Assembly (NCBI RefSeq): GCF_040954835.1 | Contig: NC_090706.1 | Location: 21,585,148-21,649,147, forward strand | Direction: 5' to 3' | Length of the DNA stretch: 64,000 bases | Origin: Lepisosteus oculatus | Lineage: Eukaryota > Chordata > Actinopteri > Semionotiformes > Lepisosteidae | Made by a program: the position numbers and the translations under genes | Shown here: in pieces, positions 11,771-22,014 of the stretch | How positions within the stretch are numbered: position 1 is the stretch's first letter | Layout of the letters: the number at the start of each line of letters is the position of its first letter | Notes under the pieces: model-generated | What the model was told of the DNA's origin: nothing | Seen by the model: the letters and a program-made list of their open reading frames with translations, nothing else | The model's database searches: none

Positions 11771-13312
11771 CGCAGTACATCTTCAACCTGAGCTTGAGAT
11801 TAGAAAGGGTTCCAGTGCTCTGGAAGACATCTTACCTGGTGCTAGTTCCCAAAAAGGGGCACCCTAAAGTCTTGAATGACTACAGACCAGTGGCACTGAC
11901 ATCACACCTGATGAAAACTCTGTTAAGGCTTGTACTGGACCACCTAAGAACCCTGGTGAATACAGCACTGGACAACCTGCAGTTCACCTATTGGTCACAC
12001 TTGGGGGTAGAGGGTGCAGTCATCTGTCTGCTACACAGAAATAACGCTCACCTGGAAAAGACTGGGAGCATTGTGAGAGTTATGTTCTTTGATTTCTCCA
12101 GTGCCTTTAACACCATCCATCCCCCATTACTGAGAGATAAGCTAAGGGTGGCGTAGGTGGACACTCCCTTGGTTTCCTGGATTATAGACTATCTGACCTG
12201 CAGGCCACAATGTGTACTGCTACAGAGCTGTGTGTCCGAACAGGTTGTTAGCAGTACTGGTGCTCCACAGGGGACTGTCCTTGCTCCATTCCTGTTCACT
12301 TTTTACACCTCAGACTTCAAGTACAACTCTGAGGCATGTCATCTGCAGAAGTTTTCAGATGACTCTGCGATTGTGGGGTGTATAAGTGAGAGGAGGGAGG
12401 AGGAATGTATACATATATTACCAGATATGTGGGGTGGTGTCATCTTAACCATCCCCAGCTAAACACCAGCAAGACTAAAGAAATGGTCTTGGACTTTCGG
12501 AGGAATAAGTCTCCTCTGAACCCTGTTTCCATCCAGGGTGAGGACATAGAGGTGGTGCAGTCCTACAGGTACTTAGGGGTACAGCTGGATGATAAGATGG
12601 AGTGGACTGTTAACATGCCCTGTACAAGAAAGGTCAGAGCCGACTATGTTCTTAGGAGGCTCAGGTCCTTTGGTGTAAATGGAACACTGTTACACATTGT
12701 TTATGAATCAGTGGTGGCAGTGGTGGCAACAGATGTACTGTAAATAGACTCAATAAATTCATCAAAAAGGCTGGCTCTGTTTTGGGGCTGAGCCCTGACC
12801 CCCATAGAGGTGGTGGCAGAGAAAAGATTGCTGACCAAGCTCATAGCCATCATTAACAATGCCTCTCATCTGCTACACGGGACTGTTATTAGAGCACTTT
12901 TAGTAACAGACTGCTCCAGCTACGGTGTTAAACGGAGAGTTTCCGCAGGTCCTTCCTTCTAGCGGCTGTCAGGGTGTATAACATTGCCCTAGGCTAGGAC
13001 TGTTAGCCCTTCATCTGCTCATCTATGGACAGCATGTTGCACTAATATACTTTTTGGACACAGCATTAATATACTGTGGTACTTTCAATCTGTATATACC
13101 TATGCGCATTTTGCACATATTTTATTGTTTTACAGTGTCTATTAGCATATTTTGCACACACCTAACTCTTTATATTTTATTTCATATTGCTGTACTTATT
13201 TTAATTTTTAGTCTATTCTGATGTCTGTTTTTGCTTGTCTTGGGCTGGGCTGCTGTAACACATCAATTTCCTTTCAGGATCAATAAAGTCTTATCTAATA
13301 ATCTATCAATAT
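11771..13312 (+). mobile_element. 5'-truncated L2/CR1-superfamily LINE, copy 1
   Basis: Broken frames read as LINE reverse transcriptase: [17 protein letters not shown] (motif 1 region), VMFFDFSSAFNTIHPPLL (motif A, aspartate present), STGAPQGTVLAPFLFTFYT (motif B), LQKFSDDSAIVGCI (motif C with an SDD variant), KTKEMVLDFRRNKSP, SYRYLGVQLDDKMEW and the C-terminal domain. Stops and shifts occur at 12154, about 12400 and after 12740. A 3' UTR follows and ends with an AATAAAG-containing tail at about 13280-13312. The endonuclease half is absent, as expected after truncated target-primed insertion. The L2 clade name is from memory. Confidence 0.8.
11794..12462 (+). pseudogene. LINE reverse transcriptase, motifs 1 to C
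   Basis: Two open frames separated by a TAG at about 12154 cover the fingers and palm. The first has DYRPVAL and FFDFSSAFNTI; the second has GAPQGTVL and FSDDSAIVG. Reading continues in a different frame after about 12400 with KTKEMVLDFRRN. The stop and the frameshift make the copy inactive. Confidence 0.78.
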
Positions 13313-13319
13313 CTAAATG

Positions 13320-14140
13320 CACTCACCATACAACAAACACATCAGAGAAAACAAAGAAATTTGAGCTTCCCTTATCAGGAATGTATGCTGTGAAAATAAC
13401 TTCACAGACAACACTTCCACTCCTTTTGCACTCATTGCACTCCTGATGAGCTCACACATCTTTCCTTGATTTGCCAAAAATAATAATAATAAACTAAATT
13501 TCATGTTGGCAGCTGAAGTATGCTCTTTGTGACACACAGAAGGTAAAGACTTACAGTTCTATGGACTTTCAAATAGAAAAGGTCTGACTGCATCGCTTTA
13601 GACAGAAACAACATCAAGATCCACATAGTCATTGTGTGACTGGGAACACAAAAATAAAAAATCAATGAAAGCAATAGAACATAAAAAATCTGTGTGCTTT
13701 AAAAAAAATAAAAAAGGAACAAGAATATTTAACAAAAGTGATTGTAGTAGAAAAGTCTGAAAGTAGTAGAATAAAAAATAATCAGACCAGTAAGTGACAC
13801 ACAGTGAAAATAGGAAGTAAAAATTAGAGAAAAGTCCACACATGAGAAACATGTCACTTTAATATATAGGATCATAGCCAAACAACCTTCTTAAAAAGCC
13901 AACAGGACAGGATTATCCTAATAATGCCAGATTATTATCTGTCAGGGATCTCCTTTAATTGATGTTTTAGTTTAGGCCTTCTTTAGACAAAGGTACAGTC
14001 ACTGCTATGACATCTTTGTTTTCACCCCATTATTGCATTTCTTTAAGGTTTATCTGGGTATTTATGTCTGCCCTAATTTACAGCATTAACAGTATTTTCA
14101 TAAAGAGAGTATACTTAAGACCATGAACAAAACTATTCAA
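13320..14140. other. AT-rich stretch without recognised genes
   Basis: Short frames only. The minus-strand frame at 13598-13852 is rich in Phe and Leu, as A-rich sequence gives when read in reverse. No family resemblance was found. Confidence 0.45.
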
Positions 14141-14157
14141 ATGTGTCACAGTTTCAC

Positions 14158-14211
14158 ATAATCCCTCACAGTCCCTTACCAATTATAATCCCTAACAGTC
14201 CCTTACCAATT
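14158..14211 (+). repeat. tandem pair of 27-bp units
   Basis: Two adjacent units share ATAATCCCTNACAGTCCCTT and continue ACCAATT with a single difference. They lie about 60 bases ahead of a TATA-like TGTATATAAGG at 14270-14280, an arrangement seen in promoter or LTR U3 regions. Confidence 0.55.
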
Positions 14212-14783
14212 CCCAATCAAGCAGACACATTACCCAATTACCCGATCACTCACATCGGTACCCAACTACTGTATATAAGGACTCAATTCCCTATTCACTA
14301 TGCTCAGTATTGGTTCACCAGAGGAGCTCTTTTTCCCTGTACACCTTTTTACTGCCCTGGCTAAAGTTCTGACATTCCGGTTTTTCAACCTACACCTGTG
14401 AAGACTTGTTTTACGGTTCAGCGATTTGGATAAATACTGCTACTTCCTTATTCTCCAGCCCTCAGACGAGCCTCAGCCCCGCACAAGTGTTCAGTTTTCA
14501 GCTAGGGCACAGTGCCATAACATCATACTTGTCCTCAAGTCGGTTGGTTCCAACTGTGTGTCCAAGGGGAGGAAAAGAGGATAGACAATAGTAACCATTG
14601 ACCCCTTATCCAGCGGCACCTTGCATGACACCTCTTCTACACAGACAGGGAGATTGTAGCAAAGATAGGACTCCACAGTCCACTGTATAACTTGTGGACA
14701 GTATAGATGTTGTGCATTATACATCAATTTGCCTTTCTTGTAAAACTGGCCTGTTGGAGGGTAGTGATATCTCTCCTACTATA
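14212..14783 (+). other. TATA-containing, LTR- or promoter-like flank interrupted by the chromovirus
   Basis: A TATA-like GTATATAAGG lies at 14271-14280, followed by CCAGAGGAGCTC and a C-rich stretch that resemble the start region of an LTR or promoter. No coding domain was recognised. The chromovirus inserted at 14783/14784, so its other half is the sequence after 20324. Confidence 0.35.
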
Positions 14784-15219
14784 TGTTAGGAATCCCTGGT
14801 GGGAAGATACACAGATCCTGTGCAGACGCAGGCACGGGTGATAGATGAGGCAGGCGAACAAACCAAAACGAGAGGCAAGGTCGTAGTCAAAAGGCGAAAG
14901 GCAAGTCGTAATCCAGGAAGTTCTCCGGTAGCAGACAGTCCGAGGCGAGAGGCGTGGTGCAAAGTCGAAAAGGCAGAAGGGGAATCCAAAATCCAGAATA
15001 AACAAGGTACGGGGAAAAATGCCAGGTAGAGCTCTCAAGGAGTAGACTCAATACCGAGCAGTGAGAAGCAGGTGAAGAGGGTTTAAATAGCAGTGCGCAC
15101 CGCACAGTGAGTGTGCGCAGGTGGTTTAACTCGTGCGGCGGCGTTTGTTAATAATCACCCACTGCTGGGGCTGATTAGCTCGCTTACGATTTGGTCTTGA
15201 CTGCCTGATGGTCGTGACA
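14784..15219 (-). repeat. 3' LTR of the chromovirus
   Basis: The 436-bp LTR begins TGTCACGACCATC and ends GGGATTCCTAACA in element orientation. It contains a TTTAAATAGC TATA-like box (CTATTTAAAC in element sense), shared with the other copy, and internal degenerate repeats of GGCGAGAGGC/GGCGAAAGGC form. It differs from the 5' LTR at about nine positions. The adjoining polypurine tract fixes this copy as the 3' LTR. Confidence 0.93.
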
Positions 15220-15232
15220 GTACCCCCCCCTT
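15220..15232 (-). promoter_or_regulatory. polypurine tract
   Basis: In element sense the tract reads AAGGGGGGGGTAC and ends directly at the LTR start TGTCACG. This is the standard position of the plus-strand primer in LTR retrotransposons. Confidence 0.85.
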
Positions 15233-15645
15233 CACCGAGACGGCCGATCGGGATAGTCCTTGTGGAAGTCTCCGATTAGCGTAGGGTCCAAAATATCCCT
15301 CTCCGGAACCCACGATCTTTCTTCAGGGCCATAACCCTCCCAGTCAACCAGATACTGAAGGGTACCGCGGTTCCATCTAGAGTCGAGGATCTTGTGGACT
15401 GTATATGCCTGGTGCCCCCGAATGCGACGCGGGGGTGGCGGGCGACGTTGGGGAGCCGCAAGAGGTGAGCGGTAGAAGGGTTTCAGGAGGGAGACGTGGA
15501 AAGACGGGTGGATTTTAAGGGTGGAGGGAAGTGCAAGACGGAAGGTAACTGGGGTGATCCGGGAGAGTATCCTGAAGGGGCCGATATACCTAGGCCCGAG
15601 CTTCTTGAAGGCAGGTGTAGAGGTAGGTTCCTTGTTGAAAGCCAA
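15232..15645 (-). pseudogene. integrase tail plus chromodomain of the chromovirus
   Basis: The frame starts within the GPY/F-type integrase tail ([16 protein letters not shown], then [12 protein letters not shown]). It ends with a chromodomain: [14 protein letters not shown], then [19 protein letters not shown], including the aromatic W..YG..E-SW pattern that binds methylated histone tails in related proteins. In chromoviruses this domain directs integration to marked chromatin. The frame stops just before the polypurine tract. It is separated from the upstream integrase part by a frameshift near 15640, so it is not joined to an intact polyprotein. Confidence 0.85.
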
Positions 15646-16058
15646 ACAAACTGTCCTCTGCGAAAACGTGGGGCTGGTCTGCGGTGTCGGTTTGCGAATT
15701 TGGCCTGGCGCTGGGTTGACTTGGTGAGAGCTGTCCTCGCCATTCTCCAGGTCCTGCGCAGCTTGGAAATATATTGACGCACTGACGGCACAGCGGTGTC
15801 CGGAGGGGTGGCAGGAATGAGAGTGGGTTGATAACCTAGTGAACAGAGGAAGGGAGAGAGACCTGTGGAGGAGGAGGTAAGAGAATTATGGGCATATTCT
15901 GCCCAGGGAAGTAGCGATGACCAGTCATCCTGCGAGTTGGAGGTGAAGGCTCTCAAAAAGGTAAGGAGGCTTTGGTTGGTCCGTTCCACCTGACCGTTGG
16001 ATGATAACCCGAAGTCAGAGATACATGGGTCCCTAAAGCTTGGCAGAACGCTTTCCAA
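15640..16058 (-). pseudogene. integrase core C-terminal part of the chromovirus
   Basis: This frame holds the block with the third catalytic acidic residue (SSNGQVERTNQSLLTFLRAF, Glu in VER), followed by WAEYAHNS and the basic [13 protein letters not shown] stretch leading into the GPY/F tail. It is shifted against the upstream integrase frame near 16000, where a small deletion lies between GYHP and SNGQ. It shifts again near 15640 before the chromodomain frame. Confidence 0.8.
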
Positions 16059-16723
16059 AAGGCCGAGACAAATTGAGGTCCCCTGTCTGAGACCACATCG
16101 TTGGGCAATCCATGTATCCGAACGACCTTTTGCACAAACAGTGACGCCATTTCCTGGGGTGTGGGCAATGCTGGGAGGGGGACGAAATGGGCTGCCTTGG
16201 AAAAACGATCAGATATCACCAAGATTACCGAATGACCTTGACTGCTAGGAAGGTCCGTAATGAAGTCCACGGCTATGTGGGACCAAGGGCGGTGTGGGAT
16301 CGGAAGAGGGTGAAGGAGACCGGTCTTCTTGGCACGCGGAGTCTTGATCCTGGCACAGACCGGGCAAGCTCGGACGTACTCTGCAGCATCTGATCGCATG
16401 GAAGGCCACCAGAAATCTCTGGTGAATAGGTCCAGAGTGCATCTGTACCCGGGATGGCCTGCAAACCGAGAGTCATGCCCCCATTGCAGGACAGCAGAAC
16501 GCAAGTTGTAAGGTACAAAAAGCTTATCCGGGGGGCAGCACAAAGGAACTATAGCTCCCTTGAGGGCACGTCTGATCTGATCTTCAATAGAGCAGTGGAT
16601 TGCCCCGAGGATTCTGTTAGATGAAATGATTGGTTCCGGTGTGTAATCCAGATCAGGGGGATCATGGAGCCGAGAGAGAGCATCAGCCCTCCCATTCTTC
16701 GAGCCAGGCGTATAGGTGATCAC
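15990..16723 (-). pseudogene. integrase N-terminal part of the chromovirus
   Basis: The frame begins with the end of RNase H and the tether (TYTPGSKNGRADALSRLHD). The zinc-binding HHCC region follows (HPGYRCTLDLF ... ACPVCARIK), then the core with the first two catalytic aspartates (AVDFITDLPSSQG and VSDRGPQFVSAFW). The third acidic residue is in the next frame. Neighbouring domains lie in the expected order on both sides. Confidence 0.85.
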
Positions 16724-16759
16724 AAAATTAAATCGAGAAAAGAAAAGAGACCAACAGGC

Positions 16760-17137
16760 CTAACGGGAATTGAGGCGTTTGGCCGACTGAATGTAGGCCA
16801 GGTTCTTATGGTCCGTGATAATGACAAAGGGGTGATGAGCCCCCTCCAACCAGTGTCTCCATTCCTCCAGGGCCAGCTTGATAGCCAAGAGTTCACGATT
16901 ACCGACATCATAATTAACCTCGGCAGGGGAGAGTTTCCTCGAAAAGAAGGCACAGGGATGTGGAATGTGCTTATCCCCATGGTACTGGGAGAGGACTGCC
17001 CCAACCCCATAGGCTGAGGCGTCAACCTCCACCATGAATGGCTGAGAGGGATCCGGGTTTCGTAGAAGTCGTGCCGAACTGAAGAGTTGTTTTAAGCGTA
17101 AAAAAGCCTGGTTAGCCTCCGGGTTCCATTTACCCAA
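16760..17137 (-). pseudogene. RNase H of the chromovirus
   Basis: The frame shows a connection region ([16 protein letters not shown]), [18 protein letters not shown] with the first catalytic Asp, [20 protein letters not shown] with the Glu, and [12 protein letters not shown] with the next Asp. All are standard for Ty3-type RNase H. It ends at a TAG (element sense) after LNSR, where related elements have Gln, so a single C-to-T change explains the stop. Confidence 0.85.
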
Positions 17138-17143
17138 GCCTGG

Positions 17144-17645
17144 TCAATTGCGGGTTAGTGCGATGATAGGCGCCACGACGGAGCTAAAGTTCCAGATGAA
17201 ACGTCTATAAAAGTTGGCAAAACCTAGAAAACGTTGAATTTGCTTTAAGTCACGAGGGGCTGGCCAGTCATTGATGGCCGCCACCTTAGCAGAGTCCATC
17301 TCTACACCAAATGAGGAAATTATGTAACCCAGAAGCTTGGCGTAGAGTTTGTTATTAATGAGTCTAGTCAGGACCTCATGGACGTGGTGGACATGATGCC
17401 TAGGGTTGGCAGAAAAGATGAGGATATCATCCAGGTAAACCAAAACAAAATTCCCAATAATGTCCCTAAAGATGTCATTCATGAATGACTGGAAGACAGC
17501 CAGGGCATTAACAAGACCAAAAGGCATCACCTGATATTCATAATGTCCATGGGTGGTCATAAAGGCCGTCTTCCACTCATCCCCTTCACGTATCCTGATT
17601 AGGTTGTAAGCCCCCCGTAGATCTAACTTAGAGAAGATGGAGGCT
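17144..17645 (-). pseudogene. reverse transcriptase palm of the chromovirus
   Basis: Reading from about 17645 the frame gives [14 protein letters not shown] (motif A), [18 protein letters not shown] (motif B region), [13 protein letters not shown] (motif C with the YLDD catalytic pair), then [20 protein letters not shown] and FYRRFIWNF. An apparent deletion removes part of the palm-thumb link (KLYAKL joins directly to LGYIIS). The frame is offset from the gag-protease frame by a lesion near 17650. Confidence 0.85.
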
Positions 17646-19075
17646 CCAAAGTGGCTGGAATTAAAGGCAGGGGGTAACGATGTTTAACCGTAATGGAGTT
17701 CAGTCCTCTGTAATCAATACACGGCCGCAAGGAGCCGTCCTTCTTCCCAATAAAGAAAAAACCCGCACAGGCTGGAGAAGAGGAGGGACGAATGAATCCT
17801 GACTCCTTAATATAGTCTTGCAAAGCCTGATTCTCTGCCTGAGTGAGAGGGTAGATCCGTCCTTTGGGTGGAAGGGTTCCCGGGAGCAACTCTATAGCAC
17901 AGTCACAGGTACGGTGAGGTGGAAGCGAAAGAGCCTTCCGCTTATCAAAGGCTTGTTTCAGATGCCTGTATTGGGGCGGGATGGTAGAGTGCTCCTCCAT
18001 AGAGGTTACTGCAGCAGCAACCTTAACCGGCTGACGACAACAGTTGACATGACAGGAGTGGCTCCAGGCAATGAGCTCGTTCTTGTCCCAGGAGATGTGG
18101 GGATCGTGCTTCTTGAGCCAGGGAAGACCTAGAATTACCGGGTAGGCAGGCGAGTCCAGGAGAAGGAGTGAAATTTCCTCAACATGAGTAGCACCAACTG
18201 TTAGAGAGAGAGAGACGGTCTGCCATGTAATCTGTCCAGGTGCAATGGGGGATCCATCCAGAGCTTGAATACAGATCGGGGGTGAGACCGGAGCCAGGGG
18301 AATATCCCACTTCTTAGCAAAAGTGACGTCTATAAAGTTCCCCGCTGCCCCTGAGTCAACAAAAACCAAAAGGGGAAGTTGTGCGTCAGCCCAAGAAATT
18401 TCAGCTGGGAATAAAGGGCCTGACGATTTTTGAGAAAAAACAGTACTACTGACTCTAACAGTAGGCTGCGGAAGGGTTCGAGAGGGATAAGAGGGTCTCA
18501 AGGGACAAGCAGAGAGAAGGTGATCAGGTGCAGAGCAATAGAGACACAGTCCCTCCCGACGGCGCCTTTCCTTTTCCTCCGAGGAAAGGGGTGCATGATG
18601 CCAAGTGGGCACCGTGGGGGTAGTACCTTCAGGACGGCCAGGACTGCTTCCATCATGACTCTCTGCTCTCCGCAGCCGAATGCGGGTGTCCAGTTCAACC
18701 ACCTGAGCGATCGCCGATTCGAGAGAGCGGTTGTGAAGTGGCGAGAGCACCAGGTGGTCCTTTAGATCTTCAGAGAAACCCTTATAAAAAAGGCAAATCA
18801 GGGCTTCAGGGTTCCAGTCAGACTCCGTGCCGAGGGCTTGGAAGTCAGCCACATAATCATTCAGAGATCCATCACCCTGACGAAGCGAGGCGAGCCGGAG
18901 ATGAGTCAGGTCCGGGTTGACTGGAGAAAAACGTGCCTGGAGCTGGTCAGCAAAAAGCTGGAAATCAGCAAACTGAAAGTCTCCCCTAGCAAGCAACACA
19001 GCTGCCCAGTCCAGAGCCTTGCCAGTGAGCAAGGAAAGGGCGAAACTGATCTGCTCCCAGGGAGAAAAAAATGCT
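17623..19075 (-). pseudogene. gag C-terminal, protease and RT start of the chromovirus
   Basis: A 470-residue frame reads: capsid part (ALDWAAVLLARGDFQ, FYKGFSEDLKDHL), nucleocapsid with a CCHC knuckle (CLYCSAPDHLLSAC, spacing 2-4-4), aspartic protease with VFVDSGAAGNFID, and VILGLPWLKKHDPHISW. It ends in the RT start (KKDGSLRPCIDYRGLNSITV, RYPLPLI). Gag and pol share one frame here, with no shift between nucleocapsid and protease. The frame is lost at the left end by a small deletion after PATLE. At the right end it is out of frame with the gag N-terminus because of a shift at a 7-base A run at 19065-19071. Confidence 0.85.
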
Positions 19076-19340
19076 CAGGATGCAACTGGAAAGTCAAGGA
19101 GCATTGCGCAATAAAACCCCTACAGCCCGCGGTGTTGCCGTCATATCTTTCCGGGAGAACAAACGGTGAGGCTACGGGAGAGGTGGGCGGGGTTACAGGG
19201 ATTGGAGCAGTGGTCTGTGCTGGAGGCGAAGGGACGGATGAGGGCGGAAGGCTAGCGACGTGATTGGAGAGAATGTGAAGCGAAGATTGAAGCTGGGTGA
19301 GAGCTTGGGAATGGCGATTGAAAAGTGAGCAAAAAGCTTG
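19072..19340 (-). pseudogene. gag N-terminal segment of the chromovirus
   Basis: Between the nested solo LTR and the A-run frameshift, the minus strand reads as a gag N-terminus: FCSLFNRHSQALTQLQSSLH, then a Pro-rich linker, then VLPERYDGNTAGCRGFIAQC, the conserved start of the capsid-like domain in sushi-type gag. The start codon (ATG at 19869-19871, followed by codons for DPADA) lies on the far side of the solo LTR. Confidence 0.8.
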
Positions 19341-19853
19341 TGTAACGCTGCTCTGTAGAGGTGAAAAGGATCCGATGCAGATGCAGGAGTCGCAGGGAGG
19401 TAAGTAAACGTACCGAGCAAATCCAGGAGCTGAGTCGTAGTCCGAAGGCGAAGGTAAGTCGAGATCCGGTAAAGGCACTGGTGGTGAACAATCCAAAACG
19501 TGAGACAGAATCGTAGTCGAAATGAGAGCTACAGGGTCAAATCCAAAACAGGCAATGATAGCAAACAATCCAAAGGGCGAGACGAGATCCGAAGTCCGAA
19601 GGCAAAAGGTGCAGGCAGAATTCCAGGAAGGCAAAAGAGGGGTAAGAACGCTAGGCTGAGCAACAAGTAGAGAACTCAATACCGAGCAAGGGGAATCAGG
19701 TACGAATGGTATAAATAACCCGTCGTGCCGCACGGTAGAGCAATTGCAGGTGTGTTAACTCGTGCGGCGGCGCTTGTTAGTAGTAATCCGCTGCTGGTGC
19801 TGATTGGCTCGCTTACGTGTTGATCTCCGCTGGCTGGTGATCGTGACAGCTTA
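19336..19853 (-). mobile_element. nested solo LTR (diverged family) with 5-bp TSD
   Basis: The 508 bases at 19341-19848 begin TGTCACGATC and end GCGTTACA in element sense. They resemble the outer LTRs in layout (promoter block TATTTATACC, the CGTGCGGCGGCG block, degenerate GGCGA-type repeats) but are clearly diverged. They are flanked by GCTTG (19336-19340) and GCTTA (19849-19853), a target duplication with one mismatch. The insertion point is six codons after the gag ATG, and one copy of the duplication is in frame with both sides. A solo LTR left by LTR-LTR recombination is the simplest reading. Confidence 0.8.
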
Positions 19854-19888
19854 TGCGTCCGCGGGATCCATCTTTGGGCTCGGTATTC
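19854..19888 (-). other. chromovirus leader and gag start codon
   Basis: These 35 bases between the 5' LTR and the nested solo LTR contain the gag start, ATGGATCCCGCGGACGCA in element sense with ATG at 19869-19871. The leader is only about 17 bases, too short for a clear tRNA primer site, so a self-priming mode as in related chromoviruses is possible but not shown. Confidence 0.65.
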
Positions 19889-20324
19889 TGTTAGGAATCC
19901 CTGGTGGGAAGATACAGAGATCCTGTGCAGACGCAGGCACGGGTGATAGATGAGGCAGGCGAACAAACCAAAACGAGAGGCAAGGTCGTAGTCAAAAGGC
20001 GAAAGGCAAGTCGTAATCCAGGAAGTTCTCCGGTAGCAGACAGTCCGAGGCGAGAGGCGTGGTGCAAAGTCGAAAAGGCAGAAGGGGAATCCAAAATCCA
20101 GAATAAACGAGGTACGGGGAAAAACGCCAGGTAGAGCTCTCAAGGAGTAGACTCAATACCGAGCAGTGGGAAGCAGGTGAAGAGGGTTTAAATAGCAGTG
20201 CGCACCGCACAGTGAGTGTGCGCAGGTGGTTTAACTCGTGCGGCGGCGTTTGTTAATAATCACCCGCTGCTGGGGCTCATTAGTTCACTTACGATTTGGT
20301 CTTGACTGCCTGGTGGTCGTGACA
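19889..20324 (-). repeat. 5' LTR of the chromovirus
   Basis: The same length as the 3' LTR, with about nine differences (for example ACACAG/ACAGAG near the U5 end and CCCACTGC/CCCGCTGC). It is the upstream copy because the gag start follows it. The flanking CTATA at 20325-20329 completes the target duplication. Confidence 0.93.
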
Positions 20325-20329
20325 CTATA

Positions 20330-20820
20330 CATAAGACCCCTGTCATTTCTCAGTTTTTAGAGAGGGCCATTATTCCACTGGATAACAGGGGAGATCTGTG
20401 TGATCTGCCACAGGGCCATGCATTTTGGGACTGTACTTTCTTTGAGGGTCTGGTGCTCCACTGAACCTTCAAACGGCACCAGGGATCAGATTGTTTCACG
20501 AGAGGTCCAAAACTGCACACTGCTTGGCTCTTGGAATGTTCCTCGGGAGTGGTAGTTCAGCAGGGACTGTGCAAGCCAGAACACCCTCAATCAATGCCAA
20601 TAACATCAGACCCTGTGCCAGGATGATGTTCAAGCTTTCATGCTCAGAGATATGTGACCCCAGGATGTACCACTTCACCTGTGGCTTTGAACTCTCAGCA
20701 GCCTGCAAAGGTACACTAAATTGTGGTATGATAGCAAACAACACTTTTTCTATCTGGGCATCTCCTGGCATGGTCTATATAAGTATGAGCTATGCTGGTC
20801 CCCTTTGACAGGAATAGGAC
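20330..20820. other. right-hand half of the chromovirus target, unassigned
   Basis: Open frames on both strands (20491-20808 and 20496-20771) overlap over a GC-balanced stretch. No recognisable domain was found on either strand. Before the chromovirus inserted, this was continuous with the sequence ending at 14783. Confidence 0.35.
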
Positions 20821-20829
20821 TTATTTCCC

Positions 20830-22010
20830 CCTAGAAGAGTATTAAATCATTGTATTAAGGAAATTTATGAATATCTCCATTTGCTGGTATTCACTTTATC
20901 TTTCTAGCAATAGAAATGTTTCACTTTTTGAAATATAGAAGTTAAATTTTCACTGGATTAAAGATTTGTTAATATGATTGTTTCAATAAGTACAGAAAAT
21001 TAGTTTTGTTCTCAAATATCTCATTAACATCTCCTAGGTGATCTGAAGCAGAAATATAACTTTTGTGGTCAACCCTTTCTTACAAGAAAAGCAACTGCAA
21101 TGATGGACCAGAAGGGACTGGATGAAAGAATGGAAAAGGACGGCAAAAAAAGGGTGTGAGTGTGAGAACAGGCCTGTCCATGAGTCCTCTGTATGTGAGT
21201 AATAGTGTGAGATTAGTGTGAGTAACAGTGTGGTATAGTGCTAGTGGGTGTGCCAGAAAGTACACATAGTAGAGGAGCCCTGGAGAACGTTGAATTGGCA
21301 TTGTACGAAAGAAATTACTTTTCTAGCAGCTGACCTGTTATAGTGGAGTGGGAAGCTCCTGGAGTGTGTGAGAGCAAAGTGAGAAGCTCCATGGGTGAAT
21401 GGACAAGGAGTGGGAAATATCAATGTAAGACCCGGCCTGGTGACATCTGGATGTTATGTCAGCCGCTGAAGGCAGACCTGGAAGTTCTGGCTGAGTGGTT
21501 GTGAGAGAACTAGTATCCATCCTTGTGTAGTGTGACAGCAGAGGTGGAAGCAGTTCCAATACGAAGTGTACGTCATCTGGGAACTGAGACTCTAGATTAG
21601 AGTGAAGGACCACTCAATTATGATGGAGGCTTCAAAACTGAGTGAGGGATCAGGAGGTTCCATTTGAGGTGATTATAAGAAGGGAGGATCCTAGTGACAG
21701 CAGGAAAGGCCTCAAGAACAGAAGCCTCAGTCATTGCCATATCGGTCTGCCATTAGTCTGGTTCTTGCCAAAATGGGATTGACTGAATAGAGGACCTTCC
21801 ACTGCTGCTCCACAAAAGCTAGGGAGTGAGAGCAAGAGTTAGAGGTACAGTCCGGTGAGCCTGGAGAAGCCCAAATGATTCACTGATGGGAAGAAACCTC
21901 TTGATGATCTCAAAGGAGATCTTAATAGGACAGAAGTGTTTGCGAGTTGGAGACCCTGGCCCTGAGAGTTTGCAAGTTGAGGGCTCCGAAATCTAAATAT
22001 ATGTGCTTCA
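20830..22010. other. unassigned stretch with GTGAG-rich section
   Basis: Degenerate GTGTGAGT-type words are frequent at 21150-21260. No coding family, exon or named repeat was recognised. Confidence 0.4.
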
Positions 22011-22014
22011 TGCT

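Larger units (their letters stand above)
14784..20324 (-). mobile_element. Ty3/gypsy chromovirus (sushi-like), complete with LTRs and TSD
   Basis: A full-length LTR retrotransposon lies on the minus strand. Two 436-bp LTRs (14784-15219 and 19889-20324) start TGTCACGACC and end ATTCCTAACA in element orientation. A perfect 5-bp target duplication CTATA flanks it (14779-14783 and 20325-20329). A polypurine tract abuts the 3' LTR. The body encodes gag with a CCHC knuckle, protease, RT with YLDD, RNase H, integrase and a C-terminal chromodomain, in standard Ty3 order. The two LTRs differ at about nine positions, so insertion is fairly recent. The coding part nevertheless has a stop and at least four frame breaks, and gag is also split by a solo LTR. 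The body is 17 kb from the nearest gene that looks functional. Confidence 0.93.

Noticed and set aside
14887..15105. Open frames in the LTRs (for example 14724-15038, 14786-14989, 19676-20143)
   Set aside because: They repeat identically in both LTR copies and read through non-coding repetitive LTR sequence.
20491..20808. Cys-containing 105-residue frame and a 91-residue frame on the other strand
   Set aside because: No domain was recognised on either strand, and the frames overlap. An envelope-like origin was considered but no supporting motif could be shown.
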